Assembly: GCA_046732855.1 (NCBI GenBank) | Contig: JBKPNX010000037.1 | Span: 1 to 5,780 of the forward strand | Source of the DNA: JBKPNX01 sp046732855 | Lineage (GTDB): Bacteria > Pseudomonadota > Alphaproteobacteria > Geminicoccales > Geminicoccaceae | Reading direction: 5' to 3' | Length of the DNA stretch: 5,780 bases | Shown here: piece by piece, positions 1-5,565 of the stretch | How the letters are laid out: every line of letters begins with the position of its first letter | Numbering within the stretch: the first letter of the stretch is position 1 | Notes under the pieces: model-generated | What the model was told of the DNA's origin: nothing | Databases searched by the model: none | The model's input: only the letters and a program-made list of their open reading frames with translations | Translations under genes and position numbers: made by a program

Positions 1-24
1 CGCCACAACAACACTAGAGTTGGA
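1..24. other. Probable index/P5 remnant outside the adapter
   Basis: In a Nextera library the bases outside the Read 1 adapter are an index preceded by the P5 flow-cell sequence, which ends in ACAC. Here ACAC occupies 11-14 and exactly ten bases (15-24) separate it from the adapter, which is the layout of a 10-nt i5 index. Bases 1-10 do not match P5 well, so they may be low-quality read sequence or something else. Nothing biological should be inferred from this stretch. Confidence 0.6.
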
Positions 25-57
25 TCGTCGGCAGCGTCAGATGTGTATAAGAGACAG
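25..57 (+). other. Illumina Nextera Read 1 adapter (artefact)
   Basis: These 33 bases match the Nextera Read 1 transposase adapter: TCGTCGGCAGCGTC at 25-38, then the 19-bp Tn5 mosaic end AGATGTGTATAAGAGACAG at 39-57. The adapter is a library-preparation sequence, so this is untrimmed vector and not genomic DNA. It joins native sequence at 58 inside the helicase gene. Read on the minus strand it adds the false peptide SYTHLTLPT to the helicase; on the plus strand it gives the false peptide QMCIRDR. It is not a natural transposon end. Confidence 0.98.
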
Positions 58-1240
58 ACGCAATCTCGATGCCCTTGGCGCCAAGCACCTTGAGGATGGA
101 ATTGATCAGCGTGGTCTTGCCCACCCCCGGGCCGCCGGTGATGACCAGCAGCTTCGAGAGCAGAGCGAGCCGGAGCGCTGCCCGCTGGCTCTCGGCGAGC
201 GTGATGTTGGCCTTACCCTCGACCCACATAGTTGCCTTTGCCGGATCGACGTGCGGCCAGGGAAGCACGCCCTCCCGAAGTGCCCTCAGACGGTCGGCGA
301 TGGCTCGTTCTGCCCGATGCAGCCCGGCCAGGAAGATGCAGCGGCGGCCATTGACGTCATCCGCCACGACCTCGCCGGCGTCCAGCTCCAGGTCCAGCGC
401 CTGCTCCACGATCGAGGCAGGGATTTCGAGCAGCCGCTCTGCCACGGGCACCAGCTCATCGAGCGGCAACCCGCAATGGCCGTCGTCCATGGCCTCGGTC
501 AACGTGAAGCCAATGCCGGCGCGCGCCCGGATCATAGCGGTCTTCTCGATGCCGAGCCTGGCGGCGATGGTGTCGGCCGTCTTGAAGCCAATCCCGCGCA
601 CGTCGCGGGCGAGGCGGTAGGGGTTCTCCGAGAGCACCCGGATGGCGTCGGCGCCGTAGGTCTTGAAGATGCGCACTGATCGCGCCGTGCTGACGCCGTG
701 AGAGTGCAGGAAGATCATGATCTCGCGGATGACTTTTTGATCCGCCCACCCAGAGACGATCCTCTGGGCCCGCATTGGACCGATGCCGTCGACCTCCTGC
801 AACCGCTCGGGCTGCGCCTCGATGACATCGAACACCGCCTCACCGAACGCCCGCACCAGCCGCTTGCCGTAGATGGGACCGATCCCCCGGATCATGCCGG
901 AGCCGAGGTACCTCTCGATACCTTCGACCGTGGTGGGCGGTGCCGCGCGCAGGAAGCTCGCCTTGAACTGAGGCCCGTGCGTCCGGTCGTTGGTCCAGAT
1001 ACCGGTGGCCTGAACGAATTCGCCGGCGCTGATCACCGGCGCGTGGCCAACCACGGTCACCAGGTCACGCTGACCCCGCGCCTTCACGCGCAGGACGCAG
1101 AAGCCGTTGTCCGGGTTGTGGAACGTGACGCGCTCGACCAGGCCGGCGAGCGTCTCGGAGACGGCAGCGCGTCCACTGGGGCTGGTATCAGCCCAACCTT
1201 CGTGGCTCGGCGCGCTCCTCCGCATCTCCCGTTTCGCCAT
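58..1240 (-). CDS. RecD2-like ATP-dependent DNA helicase, 3' end cut off
   Basis: N-terminal 394 residues of a RecD2/TraA-type superfamily 1B helicase, a cytoplasmic 5'-3' DNA unwinding enzyme; complete members usually have about 720-750 residues. From ATG 1240 one sees the RecD2 N-terminal domain (LAGLVERVTFHNPDNGF, about 31-47), helix-hairpin-helix elements (RGIGPIYGKR about 118-127, DGIGPMRAQR about 151-160, RGIGFKTAD about 215-223) and Walker A GGPGVGKTT (about 369-377). Native sequence stops after KGIEIA, where the family continues into motif Ia; Walker B and the later helicase motifs are missing because the adapter begins at 57. I chose ATG 1240, with GAGG just upstream; an in-frame TTG at 1279 or ATG at 1225 is possible. 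The start overlaps the preceding gene by 53 nt, suggesting co-transcription. It could take part in repair or belong to a mobile element; the sequence does not decide. Confidence 0.9.
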
Positions 1241-1625
1241 GGACCTCGTCTCGAATGATGCGCGCCGTGACCTCTGCAAGATACCCTACCAGGGCCTCGT
1301 TGAGCGCCTCGAACTCCGGCCAAAGAACGTCGCGCAGGAAGCTCTCGGGGGCCTGGAGCATGACCGTCGTTCGGCGTTGACGCGGATAGCGATAAGGCCT
1401 CAAGCCATAGCGCCGGGCAAGCGCGAGGAACAGTCGCCGTGACCAAGGGTCAGCGATGCTGAAGTGCAACTCGATGGCCGCAGCCGTGCGCCCCGCCTCC
1501 GCGAGGCGGCCCTTGATCCGCGCGAGCGCCGCTTCTGCTGCGAGCCGCTCGCCGGGTGTGGCAGCGCCGGCAAACAGGGCCTCGATCTTACGCAGCCGTG
1601 CACGCAGCTGCTCCTCGGACGTCAT
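1188..1625 (-). CDS. conserved hypothetical protein between thermonuclease and helicase
   Basis: A 145-residue soluble protein with no signal peptide or membrane segment. The N-terminal 40 residues are helical and charged (RARLRKIEALFAGAATPGER, then AAEAALARIKGRL). This pattern is reminiscent of the short N-terminal module of DUF2786 proteins, but that is only a resemblance from memory. The second half contains an aromatic/basic block (PWSRRLFLALARRYGLRPYR, then YPRQRRTTVM) and a helical tail (LWPEFEALNEALVGYLAEVT). The basic stretch could bind nucleic acid, but no catalytic motif is recognised. Start ATG 1625 has GGGAG about 13 nt upstream, inside a perfect hairpin at 1639-1657. The gene starts 90 nt after the thermonuclease stop and its 3' end overlaps the helicase start by 53 nt, so it is probably translated from the same message. 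Function unknown. Confidence 0.75.
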   Translation of the reverse strand: MTSEEQLRARLRKIEALFAGAATPGERLAAEAALARIKGRLAEAGRTAAAIELHFSIADPWSRRLFLALARRYGLRPYRYPRQRRTTVMLQAPESFLRDVLWPEFEALNEALVGYLAEVTARIIRDEVHGETGDAEERAEPRRLG

Positions 1626-1638
1626 GCGGCCCGTTTGT

Positions 1639-1657
1639 CTCCCGATCGGTTCGGGAG
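1639..1657 (-). promoter_or_regulatory. hairpin over the ribosome-binding site of the hypothetical gene
   Basis: A perfect 6-bp inverted repeat, CTCCCG / CGGGAG, with a 7-nt loop lies in the 90-nt gap between the thermonuclease stop and the start at 1625. In the minus-strand transcript its 3' arm contains GGGAG, the only recognisable Shine-Dalgarno-like sequence for that start. No T-rich tract follows, so an intrinsic terminator is unlikely. It may limit translation of the downstream gene or stabilise the transcript; this is inference from sequence only. Confidence 0.35.
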
Positions 1658-1715
1658 TCCTAGCGCCTCAAGCCCATCCAAGCCAGTTCGATCGGCGATG
1701 AAGCGGCGGCGCTGT

Positions 1716-2198
1716 TCATTGTCGGCGCCGCCACTCCCAGGGTGGCTCGAACATGCCCGCCCACATGCCGCGGCCGGCCTCCCGAGCTTGGTCCTCAGCC
1801 GCGACGTAGTCGAGCGAGTACCTGCGGTAGGCGAGCGCCAGGCCCTGAGCCACGAGCCATTCGTTGATGTCGACCTCGCCCACGAGACAGCGGCCGACGA
1901 TCCGCCCGTAGCGGTCGACATCGCGCTCGTCACAGGTGACGGTGCGCCGGCCAAGCAGATCCTGCAGGGCCAGGGCCGCCCGCTGGCCGCAACGCCAGTT
2001 ACGGCCGGCTGCATCGAGACAGGTCTGCCCGCCTTTCGGCGCATCGATGCCGTGAAGCCTGATGCGCTGGCCATGGATGTGGATGGTATCGGCATCGATG
2101 ACGGACGCGACGCCGATCATCTCCGCATGGGCGGCGCGGGGGAGCGCCAGACAGACCAGTACACCAAGAGCGGCTGTCGCCGTGATCGCCAGCCTCAC
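1716..2198 (-). CDS. exported thermonuclease (staphylococcal nuclease-like)
   Basis: A 160-residue SNase-fold protein starting with GTG. Residues 1-25 form a signal peptide (basic start, hydrophobic core, cleavage likely after AHA), so the mature nuclease should be periplasmic or secreted. The SNase core follows: DADT at 35-38 (metal-binding region), IRLHGIDAP at 46-54, DRYGR at 95-99 and a C-terminal tryptophan-rich end. Aligned with the staphylococcal enzyme, Arg47 and Arg99 match catalytic Arg35 and Arg87, and Asp37 and Asp52 match Asp21 and Asp40, but residue 55 is Lys where catalytic Glu43 is expected. Activity may therefore be altered or lost. Cys60, Cys70, Cys89 and Cys104 could form disulfides in the periplasm. 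The start codon overlaps the regulator stop by 4 nt, which indicates translational coupling. Fold assignment is firm; activity is uncertain. Confidence 0.9.
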   Translation of the reverse strand: MRLAITATAALGVLVCLALPRAAHAEMIGVASVIDADTIHIHGQRIRLHGIDAPKGGQTCLDAAGRNWRCGQRAALALQDLLGRRTVTCDERDVDRYGRIVGRCLVGEVDINEWLVAQGLALAYRRYSLDYVAAEDQAREAGRGMWAGMFEPPWEWRRRQ

Positions 2199-2521
2199 GG
2201 CTGGTCGTCCCAGGCGTCGAGGATCTGCCGCAGCCGGAGCTTGGGCTCGGGCGGCATGCGCTTGTATTTGCGATAGAAGGCTTCATCGACCACGGCGTCG
2301 TCCGGCTCGGCTTGAGCATCGGAGAGCAGGAACTCGGGCGTGACCCCGAGCGCCGCGGCGATCGCGAAGATCTTCTCGGCCGAGGGTTGTGGCGGCACGT
2401 CTCGGTTCTCGAGCTCCCAGATGTAGCTCTTGCTGCAGCCAGTCTGTGTGGCGAGCTGGTCTAGGGTCATACGCTTCATCTGGCGGTGGGACTTGATCTT
2501 CTGCTCGAAAACCGAGGTCAT
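2195..2521 (-). CDS. XRE-family HTH transcriptional regulator
   Basis: A 108-residue DNA-binding protein of the Cro/C1 (XRE) type. The helix-turn-helix region spans about residues 16-66: MTLDQLATQTGCSKSYIWEL carries helices 2-3, and the domain ends with KIFAIAAALGVTPEFLL. The C-terminal 40 residues are charged and helical (FYRKYKRMPPEPKLRLRQIL) and may dimerise. Start ATG 2521 was chosen because AGGGG sits six bases upstream and the HTH homology begins soon after. The frame stays open up to 2857, but that extension is low-complexity and unlike the family. It is the first gene of the minus-strand cluster and its stop overlaps the thermonuclease start, so it probably controls its own operon, perhaps through the inverted repeat at 2626-2641. 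No neighbouring toxin or ImmA-type protease gene is visible. Confidence 0.9.
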   Translation of the reverse strand: MTSVFEQKIKSHRQMKRMTLDQLATQTGCSKSYIWELENRDVPPQPSAEKIFAIAAALGVTPEFLLSDAQAEPDDAVVDEAFYRKYKRMPPEPKLRLRQILDAWDDQP

Positions 2522-2625
2522 CGAGATCCCCTGTTGCGCGGGAGCCACCCTAGTCGGGGCCCGTTCTCTTATTACGATTCCCTGCTTGCCAACGGGCGCG
2601 TCCCTCTGGATACTCCCGCGCCCTT

Positions 2626-2645
2626 GTTCGTCAAAGCGAACTATT
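2626..2645 (-). promoter_or_regulatory. possible autoregulatory operator and -10 region of the XRE operon
   Basis: GTTCG-N6-CGAAC at 2626-2641 is a perfect 5-bp inverted repeat. It overlaps a weak candidate minus-strand -10 (AATAGT, 2640-2645), which lies 17 bp from a weak -35 (TTGCAT, 2663-2668). A repressor bound here would cover the -10 and the transcription start, the usual arrangement for autorepressing XRE proteins. The match to consensus is poor (-10 four of six, -35 three of six), so both the promoter and the operator are suggestions. Confidence 0.3.
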
Positions 2646-2679
2646 TGTGCAATTTTATCGAAATGCAAGGGAGATCGCA

Positions 2680-3471
2680 ATGGCATCTGGGAGCAAAGGG
2701 GTGCGCCATGCACCTCGGTCTGAGACTCGAGTTCTGACGTCCCCTTTCTCTGGCGTGGAAAACGGAGGTTCAGCGCGTGTCGATGAGGTCGCAAGTCAGG
2801 GACGCCCATGGGAGGGGCTGCCGCGCCGGACGCCGGTAGGCTGCGATGGGGCATCAACGTCTCGGCAAGCTGCCACCACCGACGTCACCGCGCTCGCCTG
2901 GGTGTTCCCGCCCGACCACGATGACGACCTCTGGCGGGTGCTCTCCCGCTACTTCGTGCCGGCGGATAACCTGCGGCGGCGAGCCGAGCGCGATCGCGTC
3001 CCCTACGATCTGTGGGCCGGCCAGGGCTTCATCGAGGCGACCCCCGGCAATGTCGTCGACTACGCCGCCATCGAGCAGCGGATCCGGGGCGACAGCGCGC
3101 TCTTCCAGGTCCGTGAAATTGCCTACGACCCCTGGAACGCTACCCACATCGCGCTGCGCCTCCAGGAGGAGGGTGCTGCCATGGTCGAGTTCCGCCAGGG
3201 GTTTCGCTCCATGTCGGCGCCCACTCGTGAGCTCGAGAAGCTGATCGTTTCGAAGAAGCTCGCTCACGGCGGCAATCCGGTGACGCGCTGGATGGCAGCT
3301 AACGTCGCGGTCGCCCAGGACCCCGCCGGCAATCTGAAGCCCGCTAAGGACAAATCGACCGAGCGCATCGATGGCATCGTCGCCCTGATCATGGCCATCG
3401 GGCGCGCCCTGGTCGTCCAGGAGGCGCCGAAGCCCTCGTACCAGATGTTCATTTTGCGACCTGCTGGATAG
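2680..3471 (+). pseudogene. phage terminase large subunit remnant, nuclease domain only
   Basis: From about 2872 the translation matches the C-terminal half of HK97/YmfN-type large terminases, the motor proteins that cut and package phage DNA. It begins at TTDVTALAWVFPP and continues through RYFVPADNLRRRAERDRVPY, GNVVDY, YDPWNAT, LEKLIVSKKLAHGGNPVTRW and KSTERIDGIVALIMA. Aspartates encoded at 2881, 3127 and 3370 fit the three metal-binding positions of the RNase H-like nuclease. The ATPase domain (Walker A and B, normally about 250-300 residues before this point) is absent; full members have about 500-570 residues. Bases 2680-2870 encode an unrelated low-complexity stretch. An open frame begins at ATG 2680 with AAGGGAG six bases upstream, so a 263-residue product could still be made; the frame is also open from GTG 2647. 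I call it a 5'-truncated prophage relic. Family assignment is good; expression is unknown. Confidence 0.8.
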
Positions 3472-3706
3472 CTCCGATGTGGCTGTTGTCAGGCGCCCAT
3501 CACCAGCGTCAAGCCGGTTATGCCCCCTATACGCTGAGCTTCGACTGCGTGGCGGCGCGCATGGTGCGACACTTTCTACCGGCGTGCCCGGCTGGGGATT
3601 CGGGCAATAGTGAGAACACGGAGGTGCTGCAGGATGCGTGAGCTGCGCAGCCACCTCGGTCGTTAGCAGTCGAACTCGATCATCCTGAGGCAGAGAAGCG
3701 GGCCGG
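3472..3706. other. intergenic region, no convincing gene
   Basis: About 235 nt between the terminase remnant and the next broken gene. It holds a 54-codon open frame (ATG 3477 to TGA 3639-3641) of unrecognised sequence, and a GGAGGT (3620-3625) placed eight bases before an ATG that opens only ten codons (3634-3666). Neither looks like a gene I know. In an intact prophage a head gene such as a portal would usually be expected after the terminase; I see no trace of one. Confidence 0.5.
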
Positions 3707-4173
3707 ATGGCACCGCACGGCATCATGGTCCGCGCCGAGCAGGATCCCCGCCTCAGCTGGCCCGAACGTGAGCTGATCCGGCAGCTGGGCATCAAGCTAC
3801 AGGGTGACGAGGCGATGCACGATGCGGGCACGGACTTCCAGGCTGCGTTGATCATCGCCCGGCTCGACCCGCTCCGAGCGTTGCCGGTTCTGCGCGTGCC
3901 GGGCACCGGGAGCGAGCCGGAGCTGAGGCGCGGCAGCTCCATGGGCGCCGTCGCGTGCACAAAGCGATGGCCGCGTTGGGCGGTATCAACAGCCCGGCGG
4001 GCTCATGCGTCTGGCATGTCGTCGGTCTGCAGCGGAGCGTGCGCGAGTAGGCGCTGCGCCAAGGATGGGGTGGGCGGCCGGTGCGACAGGAACAGGCGCA
4101 GGGCATTCTGGTGGCGGCGCTGGGCATGCTGGCGGCGCACATCGGGCATGGCGAGGCCAGACTGGCCTCCTGA
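3707..4173 (+). pseudogene. broken hypothetical gene (frameshift plus in-frame TAG)
   Basis: Two frames together read like one protein. Frame 2 from ATG 3707 gives a plausible N-terminal part (LSWPERELIRQLGIKLQGDE, then GTDFQAALIIARLDPLRALP and VLRVPGTGSEPE). Between about 3920 and 3950 the coding sense moves to frame 1, which reads VHKAMAALGGINSPAGSCVW, HVVGLQRSVRE, a TAG stop at 4048-4050, ALRQGWGGRPVRQEQAQGI and LVAALGMLAAHIGHGEARLA, ending at TGA 4171-4173. Protein-like sequence continues on both sides of the TAG, which a single base change could have made from TGG (Trp). The frame-1 section resembles hypothetical proteins I associate with Rhizobiales, but I cannot name a family or function. 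Two lesions point to a pseudogene, in keeping with the decayed terminase just upstream. A sequencing indel could explain the frameshift but not the stop as well. Confidence 0.55.
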
Positions 4174-4287
4174 AAGAGGCACGTGTGACTTGGGCGACCG
4201 CTTCGGGATCGAATAGCACAAGTCGAAATTGGCCAAGGCGACCGCCTCTCGTGACCCGAAGCAGCCCTCACGCAGTCAGAGCGCTAG

Positions 4288-5346
4288 CTATCGGTCATAC
4301 GTCGCGACGAAGGAGGTCGCTTCCTCGAGGAACTGGTCGAAGGCTGGCGTCCCTGCCAATGCCAGCAGCGCATGATTGTTGCCCGGCAGCTCGATGAAGC
4401 TCGCGCCCGGGATGAGCCTGGCCATATGACGCCCCTCCTCGAGCGGCGCCACACGATCGCCCTTGCAGTGCAGCACCAGAGTGGGGACGCGTACCTGTTT
4501 GGCCAGCTCGGTCGCATCTAACTGGGAAACCATTTCCCAAATCCTTAGCGCGTTGTCGGGGCTCGTGGCGATCCGCTGGAGCTCGTCGAAGCTCGCGGCG
4601 ACATCAGGTGGGGCGTCGGGAATGAAGTTCGAGGTAAAGAAGTGCCGGAAGACCGGATTGGGCGATCCCCAGCCGTCGCGGATGATCATGACCAGGGCTT
4701 CATAGAGCTTCCTCTGCTCGGGGTCGGATCGTTTGAGCCGGCCGCGAAGGTAGCCACCCAACAGCACTAGACAGGTAACCCGCTCCGGGTGCTCGACGGC
4801 ATAGCGGATCGAAAAGGGGCAGCCCTGGGAAATTCCGAGGAGAGCGAACCTTTCTAACTCGGCGGCCTGAGCGACAGTTGCTATGTCGCTGATCATCATC
4901 TCTCCCGAGAAGTCTTCGATTTCCCAGTCCGACAGCCCGTTGCCGCGCTCGTCGAAGCGCACGAGCCGCCAATGGCGCGCGAGCTCGGCGAAGGCCGGGC
5001 CCCAGACGGGGCTGCGCCATTCGTATTCGAGATGGTTTAGCCAGTTGGGCGCCTTCAGCACCGGCGGTCCCTCGCCAATGCTCGCCCAGGCGATTTGAAC
5101 GCCGTCGGGCGCTGTTGCGAATCGGACTCGTTGATGTAGTGCCGCCTCCGCCAGCTCCTGCTCAACCGTCGGCGCATTGAGCGTCCACTGCCAGGCTCGG
5201 ATTGGCCGGGAGATGTTCTTCACGCGCTGGCGGCCCATGTCCCGAAATGGCTCACGGAGCCGATCCCCGACCGACTGGAGCACGGTGTCGGAGATGCAGA
5301 CGCCACCGGGCTGCGCGAGCCCCTGCAAACGCGACGCGACGTTCAC
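4288..5346 (-). CDS. alpha/beta hydrolase with truncated class III cyclase domain
   Basis: Residues 1-55 from GTG 5346 are the end of a class III adenylate/guanylate cyclase domain: NVASR with the transition-state Asn and Arg, then QPGGVCISDTV and the closing KNISRPIRAWQW. A linker leads to a complete alpha/beta hydrolase fold (about 70-352): RFDERGNGLSD, nucleophile elbow GISQG (Ser173), acid Asp297 in HCKGDRVAP, and His325 in PGNNHALL. All three triad residues are present, so the hydrolase may be active; its substrate is unknown. Cyclase homology continues in frame upstream to about 5424 without a good start, and the cyclase half with the metal-binding aspartates is missing. GTG 5346 lies inside the domain and has no convincing ribosome-binding site, so it is only the first usable start in the frame; ATG 5235 is an alternative. 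Probably a 5'-truncated gene; no cyclase activity is expected. Confidence 0.75.
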   Translation of the reverse strand: MNVASRLQGLAQPGGVCISDTVLQSVGDRLREPFRDMGRQRVKNISRPIRAWQWTLNAPTVEQELAEAALHQRVRFATAPDGVQIAWASIGEGPPVLKAPNWLNHLEYEWRSPVWGPAFAELARHWRLVRFDERGNGLSDWEIEDFSGEMMISDIATVAQAAELERFALLGISQGCPFSIRYAVEHPERVTCLVLLGGYLRGRLKRSDPEQRKLYEALVMIIRDGWGSPNPVFRHFFTSNFIPDAPPDVAASFDELQRIATSPDNALRIWEMVSQLDATELAKQVRVPTLVLHCKGDRVAPLEEGRHMARLIPGASFIELPGNNHALLALAGTPAFDQFLEEATSFVATYDR

Positions 5347-5426
5347 GCCGTCGCCGAAAACGTCCCCTTCCTCGAAGACGATGTCGCCGAGATTGATGCC
5401 GACGCGATAGATGATCCGACGGTCTC
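5347..5426 (-). other. in-frame cyclase-domain extension without a start codon
   Basis: Reading upstream of 5346 in the same frame gives DRRIIYRVGINLGDIVFEEG, then DVFGDG, the standard central piece of Rhizobiales-type class III cyclases leading into NVASR. The Asp in DVFGD fits the base-recognising residue. Homology stops near 5424; further upstream the frame reads unrelated sequence to an in-frame TAG at 5521-5523, with no ATG, GTG or TTG between. This is where the catalytic domain was cut. Confidence 0.7.
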
Positions 5427-5565
5427 CTAACGGCCGAAAGCTAGCGGAGCGTCGTCGCCAAATCCATGGGCAAGATGGTGCCGGATGACCGCACTTGGCT
5501 GAGACCGTTGAGAAAGCCGGCTAACGAAGGCGCTCAGATCCGACAGCCTGGGTATGGACGGAACG

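Noticed and set aside
39..57. Tn5/IS50 mosaic end as a natural transposon terminus
   Set aside because: It is directly preceded by the synthetic Read 1 primer sequence, so it comes from library preparation.
20..679. 219-residue plus-strand open frame starting in the adapter
   Set aside because: Its beginning is adapter translation and the rest is antisense to the RecD2-like helicase.
1622..1716. Small frame ending in GLPNRSGDKRAA with a 4-nt stop/start overlap to the hypothetical gene
   Set aside because: No ATG or GTG in the non-overlapping part, only an unsupported TTG; the upstream part is a shadow of the thermonuclease.
1464..2276. 270-residue open frame on the plus strand
   Set aside because: It lies antisense to the hypothetical protein, thermonuclease and regulator genes, which have clear family motifs.
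2522..2857. Upstream extension of the XRE regulator to a 220-residue protein
   Set aside because: The extra 112 residues show no domain, while ATG 2521 has a good AGGGG site and fits the usual length of small XRE regulators.
3634..3666. Ten-codon frame MRELRSHLGR behind a perfect GGAGGT
   Set aside because: Too short to judge, no attenuator or biosynthetic gene follows, and the region is decayed.
2854..3960. 368-residue open frame on the minus strand
   Set aside because: It is antisense to the terminase nuclease domain and the broken hypothetical gene; its sequence is low-complexity and resembles no family, as expected of a GC-rich shadow frame.
4236..4247. AGGCG-AC-CGCCT palindrome downstream of the hydrolase gene as a terminator
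   Set aside because: The two-base loop is too tight and there is no T tract.
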